DNA of 7,973 bases, taken from assembly GCA_964548875.1 (NCBI GenBank), contig CAZJSP010000022.1:1-7973 (forward strand). Reading direction: 5' to 3'. Made by a program: the position numbers and the translations under genes. The notes under the pieces were generated by a model. The model made no database searches and was not told where the DNA came from. It saw nothing but the letters and a program-made list of their open reading frames with translations. Positions within the stretch are counted from its first letter, which is position 1, and each line of letters begins with the position of its first letter. Origin of the DNA: CAYSZX01 sp964548875 (GTDB lineage Bacteria; Patescibacteriota; Minisyncoccia; Minisyncoccales; JANBVM01). Shown here one piece after another: positions 1 to 6,595 of the stretch.

Positions 1-33
1 TTTCCAGCAGAAATCAGGGTGTGAGGGGGTCAA
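1..33. repeat. Truncated G-rich inverted repeat / possible terminator hairpin at window edge
   Basis: The first three bases TTT face AAA at 11-13 across a seven-base loop (CCAGCAG). The following stretch, 14-33, is much richer in G than anything around it and ends in GGGGGTCAA. This fits the loop and one whole arm of a long hairpin whose other arm lies outside the window. The murL stop codon (TGA, minus strand, bases 30-32) lies inside the arm, so the element would sit exactly at the 3' end of the cell-wall operon. That position is natural for a terminator or a palindromic intergenic repeat. Only three pairs can be seen directly; the rest is inferred. The alternative is the 5' end of another minus-strand gene starting at a TTG that overlaps the murL stop. 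Confidence 0.35.
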
Positions 34-1364
34 ATAATTTTTTCAAATTTTTTAGGTAGACTGTTATTTTTATCCCAACCCCTTAATATTTTTTTAGATT
101 TCTTTTTTAAATTTTTGTTCTTAATCAAAACATTTTTTTCAAAATAATTTAAAAGAAAAGGAAGATTTTCTTTCTCTTTTTCCCATGACAAATAAGCAGC
201 AACAAGGCTTTCTTGTTTTGTTCCAACGCATTCAAAGGGCTTAAAATAGTCCCCTTCCCCTATGAGCTTTTTAAAGAGAATTAAAGCTTCTTTTTTTTCA
301 AAAAGATTTTCTCCAAAAAAACTAATTATTTTTTCTTTTTTCAAAAAAGGATAAAGAGCCATAAAAAGAAACAAGCATTTAGGACAATTCCTACACCACT
401 TCCCTGCTTCAGTTGTTTTGTTGCAGCTTGAAAAGAAAGGGAAATATTTTTCATATTCTGAAAACAATCTTGTAATTTGTAATTCGTAAAGAGGCCTTAA
501 AAAACTAAAATATTCAGCATCATTAATAATATTTTTTTTGTAATATTTTCTAAACTTTTTCTCAAAACGATAAGTTTTGGAATATTGATGATTAATTTCT
601 GTTCCTAAATAATTTAAATTTCCCTCATTTGAACTTCTCTCATTAGACAGAACAATATATTTTTTATCAAAAAGATAACCAATTAAAAGGCTTAAAAAAG
701 AAAGATAGGCTGAAAAAGGAGTGTGTCCGTTTAAAAATCCCTTTCTATTTAATTCTATTAATTTAGGGTCAATTCTTCTTTCTATTTCAACTATTTTTTT
801 AAATCCACTAATTTTAAATATTTTTTTAGTTGTAGGGTTTGGATTTAAGGTAAAAGAAATAGAACCCTGTTTATCTTTTAATAATTCAAGACTAACAATA
901 GAATCTTTTCCTCCACTAATTGGAATTAAACATTCTTTTTTTAATTTTTGTTTAGAAGCCTTAAAGATCTTTTTTTCATTATTCGTTTTAATTTTTAAAA
1001 AATTATCTATTTTCCAATTGATTTTATTTTGATAGAAGAACTCTCCTAGCCCTCTAATTATTAGGTCTTTCCACCAATCAATTTGTTTTTGATTTAATTT
1101 TCCAGTCTTAATTTTAATAATCGGAGAACAGGTTGCCTTCCAATAACTAATCATTTCTATTAAACCTAAGTGAAAAACTAAATTATCTATTAATTTTTTA
1201 TCAAAATTCTTTTCTTCAACGTTCTTAATAATTATTTTGGGGTGGAAATTAATACTGGAATTAATTTCAAAGTTAAAAGAAATAACAAGATTATTGTTTT
1301 TAATTTTCCAATCATAATCTTGATAATAGAAAACAGGATATTTTTTTCTTAATTTTGAAAACAT
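30..1364 (-). CDS. murL: MurL, UDP-N-acetyl-muramoyl-L-alanyl-L-glutamate epimerase
   Basis: A cytoplasmic enzyme that inverts the terminal L-Glu of UDP-MurNAc-L-Ala-L-Glu to D-Glu with ATP, replacing the usual glutamate racemase plus D-Glu-specific MurD route. The 444-residue length fits the family. Visible motifs are an ATP-pyrophosphatase P-loop SGGKDS at residues 150-155, NGHTPFSA at 212-219, SNERS at 240-244, NHQYSK at 258-263, SCN at 312-314, a cysteine cluster WCRNCPKC at 323-330 and KPFECVG at 375-381. As I recall it, this set matches the Xanthomonas MurL family in order and spacing. It is the last gene of the operon: its ATG follows the mraY TAA with no gap (TAAATG), so translation is probably coupled. 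Its TGA stop lies in the G-rich arm at the window edge. The composition is very Lys/Asn/Ile-rich, typical of an AT-rich genome. A generic PP-loop ATPase is the alternative, but the motif set argues against it. Confidence 0.9.
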   Translation of the reverse strand: MFSKLRKKYPVFYYQDYDWKIKNNNLVISFNFEINSSINFHPKIIIKNVEEKNFDKKLIDNLVFHLGLIEMISYWKATCSPIIKIKTGKLNQKQIDWWKDLIIRGLGEFFYQNKINWKIDNFLKIKTNNEKKIFKASKQKLKKECLIPISGGKDSIVSLELLKDKQGSISFTLNPNPTTKKIFKISGFKKIVEIERRIDPKLIELNRKGFLNGHTPFSAYLSFLSLLIGYLFDKKYIVLSNERSSNEGNLNYLGTEINHQYSKTYRFEKKFRKYYKKNIINDAEYFSFLRPLYELQITRLFSEYEKYFPFFSSCNKTTEAGKWCRNCPKCLFLFMALYPFLKKEKIISFFGENLFEKKEALILFKKLIGEGDYFKPFECVGTKQESLVAAYLSWEKEKENLPFLLNYFEKNVLIKNKNLKKKSKKILRGWDKNNSLPKKFEKII

Positions 1365-2444
1365 TTAACCAGCTAATCTAATAGCAGTTCCTAGTACTGC
1401 AAACATAATACTAATAATCCAAAATCTCATTGTAATGTTATATTTAGGCCAACCTAAAGCTTCAAAATGATGGTGTATGGGGGTGCATTTCCACACCTTT
1501 TTACCTAAATATTTTTTAGATAAAAGCTGAATTAGTATTGATCCCACTTCCATAACAAGAACCCCAGAAATAATTGGCAGTATAATGATTGAATCAGTTA
1601 GAAAAGCAACAACTGCCATTGCTGAAGTTAAGCCCATTACCCCTGTTTCTCCCATGTAAAACTGAGCTGGAGGAATATTAAACCATAAAAAAGATAGAAG
1701 GCCACCAGTAACAACCGCACAAAAAGTAGCTAAATCGGCTTTTCCTTGAGCAAAGGAAATAATAGTAAAAGCTCCAAAAATTGAAGCAAACACTCCGCCT
1801 GATAAGCCGTCTAATCCGTCCACTGCTCCACTAGCCCAAGAAGCTAGCATAACAATAACAAATAAAGGAATGTACCAGTATCCAATAAAAATATCTATCC
1901 CATTAGGGAAGTTATAAATTAAAGGAATATGAATGGTTCTCCATCCTAGCTTAAAATAAATCCACCAGCCTCCAATTAAGCCAATGGTTAGAATAGTGAT
2001 CATTCTTTTTAAGAAACTCATTCCCCCTCTTACGTATTTACCTTTGTCACTGATAGTTAAAAAGTCATCAATAAAACCGACAAGAGACCCAACTATTAAA
2101 GCAAACAATGGGAGCCAAGTTTCACTTCTGGTTAAAAAATTTACATTTCTAAACCACCAAATTAGTCCACTTTCTGAGATTAAAAAAGCAATTAAGACAG
2201 TTAATAGAACAGATCCCCAAATAACTATTCCTCCTGATCTCGGAACAACTCTTTTTTTACCCTTTCTCAAAGACTTTAAAACAGTAGCTTCCTCATTAGT
2301 AATTGTTTTTAATTGTTCTTTCTTTTTCCAAAACTTATGTTTTCTTAAAGCCCTAATAATATAGGGGGTCCACAGCAATGAAAGAATGGTTGTAAACGCT
2401 GATAAGCTTAATAACCTAATTAAATTAAAAGTAAATAGTGTCAT
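1365..2444 (-). CDS. mraY: MraY, phospho-N-acetylmuramoyl-pentapeptide transferase (divergent)
   Basis: An integral membrane transferase that moves phospho-MurNAc-pentapeptide from UDP to undecaprenyl phosphate, giving lipid I. The 359 residues are as expected, with about ten hydrophobic segments (roughly 10-30, 72-92, 110-128, 148-165, 186-206, 215-233, 238-256, 270-308 as two, and 341-357). Family marks are FIDDF with Asp126-Asp127, VDGLDGLSGG at 208-217, MGETG at 264-268 and the MraY-diagnostic TPIHHHFE at 321-328. Three motifs differ from textbook MraY. The Mg-binding GDTG aspartate is Glu266. NLTDGLDGL is GAVDGLDGL. The GTPTMGG motif is replaced by VVPRSGG (66-72), which looks more like WecA/TagO relatives. 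The HHHFE motif and the murein gene neighbours favour MraY over a GlcNAc-phosphate transferase. The start ATG overlaps the preceding carboxypeptidase stop by 4 nt (ATGA). I see no Shine-Dalgarno sequence upstream. Confidence 0.92.
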   Translation of the reverse strand: MTLFTFNLIRLLSLSAFTTILSLLWTPYIIRALRKHKFWKKKEQLKTITNEEATVLKSLRKGKKRVVPRSGGIVIWGSVLLTVLIAFLISESGLIWWFRNVNFLTRSETWLPLFALIVGSLVGFIDDFLTISDKGKYVRGGMSFLKRMITILTIGLIGGWWIYFKLGWRTIHIPLIYNFPNGIDIFIGYWYIPLFVIVMLASWASGAVDGLDGLSGGVFASIFGAFTIISFAQGKADLATFCAVVTGGLLSFLWFNIPPAQFYMGETGVMGLTSAMAVVAFLTDSIIILPIISGVLVMEVGSILIQLLSKKYLGKKVWKCTPIHHHFEALGWPKYNITMRFWIISIMFAVLGTAIRLAG

Positions 2445-3355
2445 TGTAAATTAATCCAATTTATAATTTTTTGCATTTCTTCGACTCTTTTGACTGAAGA
2501 TTCAGCCCCCAATACTATATTAATAAAGGTTTGATTTTTTTCATTTTTTAAAATTGTTAATAAACAGCCCCCAGCTTTTAAGGTGTAACCCGTCTTGCCT
2601 CCTAGTAGTTCTTGATTAGGATTTAAATATAGAGAACTTAATCCGTTAAGAGTTCCATAAACTTTATTTTTTAATGAAGTCTCTATTATAAGAGGATAAT
2701 TGCTAATAATATGTTGAGTCATTCTTGCTAAATCTCTTGCTGTTGAATAATTAGTAATGTGGTGATTTTCTGGATCAAGACCAGTCACATTTATAAAATA
2801 GGTATTTTTTAACCCTATTTGATTTGTTTTTTCATTCATCTGTTGGATAAAATCTTCTTTTTCAAATAGTTCTGCTAAAATTAAAGCTGCATCATTATTA
2901 GAATAGACTAAGGCTAATTCTAAAAAATCCTGTATTGTTTTTTCTTGATCGGCGATTAAAACATTTAAAAAATAAGGACTTAACTCTTTTTTTATCTCCT
3001 CTGGAATCTGAATAACAGAATTTAAATTATAATCTGTCTTTGAAAGGTTATCGATTGTTACTGCAGCAGTCATTAATTTAGTAATGGAGGCAATGGGTAC
3101 CCCCTTATCAATATTTTCTTGTAAAAGAATTCTTTCTTTTCCTTGGCTGCTAATTCTTTTCACAAGGAAGGCCTCTGCTTCAATTTCTATTTTTGGTAAA
3201 TTATTTTTTTCAGGAACAACAATATGTCTTTTATCTATTGAATAAATTATTTGAGCATAATAAAGATCTTGCATCTGTTCTGTCAGAAAAGAAAAAAGAT
3301 AAAATAAAAAGAAACCAATAAAAATAATTAAGATAAGAATTTTAAATTTTTTCAT
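2441..3355 (-). CDS. D-alanyl-D-alanine carboxypeptidase (PBP5/DacA-like, family S11)
   Basis: A serine DD-peptidase that removes the terminal D-Ala from peptidoglycan pentapeptides outside the cytoplasmic membrane, so limiting cross-linking. All three penicillin-binding motifs are present: SITK at residues 90-93 (Ser90 nucleophile), SNN at 152-154 and KTG at 254-256, the last in the typical GGKTGYT context. Residues 5-24 form a single N-terminal hydrophobic segment after a Lys-rich start. No clear signal-peptidase site is visible, so it is probably a signal anchor. At 304 residues it holds only the catalytic domain; the C-terminal beta domain and amphipathic anchor of E. coli PBP5 are missing, consistent with N-terminal anchoring instead. 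It overlaps aspS upstream and mraY downstream by 4 nt each. A weak purine tract (GAAGAAA) precedes the ATG. A D,D-endopeptidase of the PbpG type is possible. Confidence 0.9.
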   Translation of the reverse strand: MKKFKILILIIFIGFFLFYLFSFLTEQMQDLYYAQIIYSIDKRHIVVPEKNNLPKIEIEAEAFLVKRISSQGKERILLQENIDKGVPIASITKLMTAAVTIDNLSKTDYNLNSVIQIPEEIKKELSPYFLNVLIADQEKTIQDFLELALVYSNNDAALILAELFEKEDFIQQMNEKTNQIGLKNTYFINVTGLDPENHHITNYSTARDLARMTQHIISNYPLIIETSLKNKVYGTLNGLSSLYLNPNQELLGGKTGYTLKAGGCLLTILKNEKNQTFINIVLGAESSVKRVEEMQKIINWINLQ

Positions 3356-4704
3356 TTTTCTTCATTAGGATATAAAACTGATAATCTTTGATCAATTCTA
3401 ATCATGTCTCTAGGGAAAAGGCTAGCTTCTTTGACACTCGACAAGTCAAGGGTTTCCTTAACCAGTCTTTCTGCACCAATAGCGAAACCACCTTCTGGAG
3501 GCATTCCATATTTAAAGGCCTGCAAATAAAAATCAAAATCTTTAGGATTGTTCCCTGCCTCTTTGATGCTTTTAACCAATTCTTTATAATCATTAATTCT
3601 TCTTCCTCCGGTTACTATTTCTAGTCCCTTGTAAAGTAAATCAAAACTTAAGGTATATTCTTTATTTTCAGGATCTTTATAAGTGTAAAAAGGTCTTTTT
3701 ATAGTTGGATAATGAGTAATAAAAACAAAATCTGAGTTATGTTTTTCTTTAGCCCATTTTCCTATTTCTCTTTCGTCTTCTGGTTCTAAATCTGCCTCAT
3801 TTCTATTATCTCGACCAGTTCTTTCCAAAATTATTTTTTGAGCTTCTCTCATTTTAATTCTTGGTATTTTTTTACCAAAACTTGGAGCTGATTGTTCGAA
3901 CAATTTTAAATCTTCAGAACATTCCTTTTCTATTTTTTGGAAAATATGTTTAATTGTTTTTTCACAAATATCCATAATTTCTTCCCAGGAATCAATGAAC
4001 CCCACCTCTGCATCTAAACTAATATATTCTGATAAGTGTCTTGTTGTCATGCTTGGCTCTGCCCTGCAAACATGAGCAACTGTAAAAACTCTTTCATTAA
4101 CTCCAACCATAATTTGTTTGTAAAATTGAGGGCTTTGAGCTAAATAAGCGTCATAATCAAAATAATCTAAGCGGAAAATCTCAGCTCCTCCTTCAGTAGC
4201 AGTCGGAACAATGACTGGTGATTGAAATTCGCTAAAATCCATTTCTTTTAAGGACTTTCTAAAGCCCTGAATAATATTTTCTTTAACTTTAAAAATAGAT
4301 TTTATTTTTTTGTTTCTGAGGGTTAAAGGGCGATAATCTAAAAGGTTGGTCAGGTTAACATTAAGATTTTTTAGTTCAAAAGGGAGGGTTTTTGATTTAA
4401 CAAGAATTTTCAGGTCTTCTCCTTGTAATTCAACTGTTCCACTTTTAATGTCCGAATTAATCATTTTTTCAGGTCTTTTTTTAACTGTTCCTTGGACCTC
4501 AATAATCCATTCGTCTTTTAATGTTTCAGCTAATTGATAAACCCTTTCATTTTTAGGAGTAAAAACAATTTGTAATAGGCCCTCTCTGTCTCTTAAATCG
4601 ATAAAAACAATTTTACCGTGGAGCCTAACGCTATGGACCCACCCGGAAACCTTAATTTTTTCTCCGACCTTATCAATTGTTTTTGTACTTAAAATTCTTT
4701 TCAT
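3352..4704 (-). CDS. aspS: Aspartyl-tRNA synthetase, short form (possibly aspartate--tRNA(Asp/Asn) ligase)
   Basis: A class IIb aminoacyl-tRNA synthetase that charges tRNA with aspartate. Residues about 17-105 are an OB-fold anticodon-binding domain (GWVHSVRLHG, then FIDLRDREG) that reads like bacterial AspRS. The catalytic core has motif 1 near 160-167, ATEGGAEIF at 169-177, LAQSPQFYKQ at 188-197, motif 2 with CRAE at 213-216 plus TTRHLSEY at 220-227, and motif 3 GAERL at 410-414. The GGAEIF and TTRHL forms point to AspRS of the archaeal/AspS2 type rather than AsnRS. At 450 residues it lacks the roughly 130-residue GAD insert of long bacterial AspRS. His24 and His29 in the OB fold resemble non-discriminating enzymes, whereas Lys80 (RPEK) resembles discriminating ones, so tRNA(Asn) use is unresolved. 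It lies inside the murein operon with ATGA overlaps on both sides. Confidence 0.88.
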   Translation of the reverse strand: MKRILSTKTIDKVGEKIKVSGWVHSVRLHGKIVFIDLRDREGLLQIVFTPKNERVYQLAETLKDEWIIEVQGTVKKRPEKMINSDIKSGTVELQGEDLKILVKSKTLPFELKNLNVNLTNLLDYRPLTLRNKKIKSIFKVKENIIQGFRKSLKEMDFSEFQSPVIVPTATEGGAEIFRLDYFDYDAYLAQSPQFYKQIMVGVNERVFTVAHVCRAEPSMTTRHLSEYISLDAEVGFIDSWEEIMDICEKTIKHIFQKIEKECSEDLKLFEQSAPSFGKKIPRIKMREAQKIILERTGRDNRNEADLEPEDEREIGKWAKEKHNSDFVFITHYPTIKRPFYTYKDPENKEYTLSFDLLYKGLEIVTGGRRINDYKELVKSIKEAGNNPKDFDFYLQAFKYGMPPEGGFAIGAERLVKETLDLSSVKEASLFPRDMIRIDQRLSVLYPNEEK

Positions 4705-6014
4705 TTTTCTTTTTTATTAATTATTTTTAAAGCAATATTATAAATATTTCCAGCTCCCATTATAACAACTACCTCTTCTCTTTGAAGATTATTATCTAAA
4801 TAATTTTGAATTTCTTCTTGTGGTAAATATTTAACATTCTCTTTATTGATAGCATTAACTAGTTTTTTAGAACTTACCTTTTCTTTTATCTCTTCTGATT
4901 CTCTTCCTGCAACTTCATAAATATTATCAATAAATATTTTGTCGACAGGAGCATTTTTTATTGCTTTTACGAATCGATCAAAAAGATAATAAGATCTTTG
5001 ATATTGATGAGGTTGAAAGAAACACCATATTTTTCTTTTAGGATATTTTTCTCTGATTGCTTTTAGGGTTTTTTCGAGAGCTGTTGGATGGTGAGCATAG
5101 TCATTAATAAGGGTAAACTTTTTAGGCTTATTTATCTCAATGATTTCGAACCTTCTCCAAGATCCTTGATATTGAGATAGAGCTTCAAAAGTGGTTTTAT
5201 CGTCTATTTTTAAAATTCTTGCTAATTTTAGAACAGCTAAAGCGTTAGAAACATTAAAATCGCCCGGTAATTTTAATATTCTCTCTATTTTTTTCTTTTC
5301 TTTATCTTTTAAAGAAAACCAGTGAACATTATCATCTTTTCGAATAATTTCTCTGACTTTTGCTGAATCTTTATTGGCGATTAAATAACCATCTTTTTCT
5401 GGTAGTTTGTCAATAAAGCTACGAAAACCGGCTAATAATTTATTAGTGTTTTTATAATAATCTAAATGATCTTTCTCGATGTTAGAAAGTATAATGATTT
5501 GAGGGGAATAATGAAGAAAAGAACCAAGATGCTCGCAAGCCTCAACAACTAAATATTGAGAATTGCCTGTTCTTTCGTTTGAATTATTAAATTCTTTGAT
5601 TTTTGTTCCAACAATAACTGTTGGATCAAAACCGGCTTTTTCCAATAAAATACCAGCTATTGCAGTAATAGTGCTTTTTCCGTGAGTTCCGGCCACGGCA
5701 ACTGTATAATGCTTTCTTGTTAGCTCTCCTAAGGCGTGAGGATAGTCTAAAAGATTTAATTTTAATTGCTGAGCTTTTTTAATTTCTGGGTTACTTTTTG
5801 GAATGGCTGGACTATAAATTACTCTATCTATTTCTTTAGTAATTAAGCTGGGGTCATGTCTGCCGGCCACTATTTTAATTCCCTCTTTTTTAAGAGATTC
5901 AATAATTTCTGAGTTTGTTAAATCAGAGCCAGTTATTTCTGCCCCTTTTGAATGGTAATATTTAGCTAAAGCTGAAACACCTATTCCGCCGATACCAATA
6001 AAATGAATTTTCAT
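4701..6014 (-). CDS. murC: MurC, UDP-N-acetylmuramate--L-alanine ligase
   Basis: A cytoplasmic ATP-dependent ligase that adds L-Ala, the first stem-peptide residue, to UDP-MurNAc. The N-terminal Rossmann-like UDP-binding domain opens with GIGGIGVSALA at residues 7-17. The central ATPase domain has the P-loop AGTHGKST at 108-115, the EACEHLGSF segment at 158-166, SNIEKDHLDYY at 177-187 and SWRRFE at 285-290. The C-terminal domain begins near DYAHHPTA at 305-312. At 437 residues it is slightly short for MurC. Two motifs are slightly off: GTHGKST replaces GTHGKTT, and EACEHLGSF replaces the common EADESDGSF, although both glutamates (158 and 161) remain. The start ATG overlaps the thpR stop by one base (TAATG), and the TGA stop overlaps aspS by 4 nt. 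Mpl, the murein tripeptide ligase, is the nearest alternative, but the biosynthetic neighbours favour MurC. Confidence 0.92.
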   Translation of the reverse strand: MKIHFIGIGGIGVSALAKYYHSKGAEITGSDLTNSEIIESLKKEGIKIVAGRHDPSLITKEIDRVIYSPAIPKSNPEIKKAQQLKLNLLDYPHALGELTRKHYTVAVAGTHGKSTITAIAGILLEKAGFDPTVIVGTKIKEFNNSNERTGNSQYLVVEACEHLGSFLHYSPQIIILSNIEKDHLDYYKNTNKLLAGFRSFIDKLPEKDGYLIANKDSAKVREIIRKDDNVHWFSLKDKEKKKIERILKLPGDFNVSNALAVLKLARILKIDDKTTFEALSQYQGSWRRFEIIEINKPKKFTLINDYAHHPTALEKTLKAIREKYPKRKIWCFFQPHQYQRSYYLFDRFVKAIKNAPVDKIFIDNIYEVAGRESEEIKEKVSSKKLVNAINKENVKYLPQEEIQNYLDNNLQREEVVVIMGAGNIYNIALKIINKKEK

Positions 6015-6577
6015 TATTTCTTTAAATTGATAGTTTGTAATTTGGTATATTGAGATCCTCCTTTTCGAAGACGGCTTTCAATAATATCAACAGAAAAGAC
6101 TTCAAATTTTAAAAAAACATCTCTTTTAATTTTTGGTCTTTCTTCTTTTTTAATTTGGTAAAATTCTTTTTGAAGCCTTCCAAGGGTTACATGAGGAGTA
6201 TAACCATTTTTAAAGGTGGTAATATTTCGAGCTGGCAAATTAAATAGGCCTCTTTCTAGATCGGTTTTTAATGCTCCCATTTCCTTTGATTTTTTGCCTG
6301 TTATCCAAACCATTCTTGGTTTTTTATGTGATGGTCCATAACAAATCTCATTCAAAACAACAAAAAAAGGTTTGTATTTTAAGGCTGTCTTTTTAGTAAA
6401 ATTAATAACCCTGACAATATTTTGATCTTTTACGTCTCCTAAAAAGGATAAGGTGATATGGAGATTTTCTTGAGGGGTCCATTTAACTGGTAAATCTGGA
6501 TATTTTGTTTGGTAGTGGACCATTTTCTTTTTAATCCCCTTAATAGGATTGATAGCTATAAATATTCTGCGCATCAT
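6014..6577 (-). CDS. thpR: ThpR, RNA 2',3'-cyclic phosphodiesterase (2'-5' RNA ligase family)
   Basis: A 2H-phosphoesterase superfamily enzyme that opens 2',3'-cyclic phosphate ends on RNA and in vitro can join tRNA halves through a 2'-5' bond. The two catalytic HxTx motifs are HITL at residues 40-43 and HVTL at 129-132, at the expected spacing. The family signatures KPRMVW at 86-91 and ESRLRKGGSQYTKL at 167-180 are also present. Its 187 residues are the usual length. It is the first gene of the minus-strand operon and its stop overlaps the murC start by one base. Two consecutive ATG codons (6577 and 6574) are possible starts; MRRIFIAI from the second fits the family equally well. No Shine-Dalgarno sequence precedes either. 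The physiological substrate of the family is uncertain, and so is the reason it leads a cell-wall operon. Confidence 0.9.
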   Translation of the reverse strand: MMRRIFIAINPIKGIKKKMVHYQTKYPDLPVKWTPQENLHITLSFLGDVKDQNIVRVINFTKKTALKYKPFFVVLNEICYGPSHKKPRMVWITGKKSKEMGALKTDLERGLFNLPARNITTFKNGYTPHVTLGRLQKEFYQIKKEERPKIKRDVFLKFEVFSVDIIESRLRKGGSQYTKLQTINLKK

Positions 6578-6586
6578 ATTATTTCT

Positions 6587-6595
6587 ACTATAACA
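6587..6595 (-). promoter_or_regulatory. Candidate extended -10 of the thpR-murL operon
   Basis: On the minus strand the string TGTTATAGT matches an extended -10 (TG, one base, then TATAGT against the TATAAT consensus). It ends only nine bases before the first thpR ATG, so transcription would begin almost at the start codon and the mRNA would be leaderless or nearly so. That fits the absence of a Shine-Dalgarno sequence. No good -35 is present at 16-18 bases; the nearest candidates are AT-rich strings such as CTTTAT. Confidence 0.35.

Noticed and set aside
2..33. Start of a MurD-like gene from a TTG overlapping the murL stop on the minus strand
   Set aside because: The 11 codons visible show no MurD N-terminal signature, and the G-rich, potentially self-pairing sequence fits a hairpin better. 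It cannot be excluded without the next bases.
721..1032. Plus-strand open frame of 103 codons inside murL
   Set aside because: It lies opposite a well-supported gene, has low-complexity hydrophobic composition and shows no domain.
1984..2364. Plus-strand open frame of 126 codons inside mraY
   Set aside because: Antisense shadow of a conserved membrane protein, with no recognisable motif or start signal.
1365..2444. WecA/TagO-type GlcNAc-1-phosphate transferase instead of MraY
   Set aside because: The PRSGG motif is suggestive, but TPIHHHFE near the C-terminus and the murein operon context identify MraY.
3388..3624. Plus-strand (3388-3624) and minus-strand alternate-frame (3402-3593) short frames inside aspS
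   Set aside because: Both overlap the conserved C-terminal catalytic region of AspRS and have no features of their own.
4346..4537. Plus-strand frame of 63 codons inside aspS
   Set aside because: Antisense to the OB-fold region, with no motif.
3352..4704. Asparaginyl-tRNA synthetase instead of AspRS
   Set aside because: The GGAEIF and TTRHL forms in the catalytic core are those of AspRS, not the AsnRS forms.
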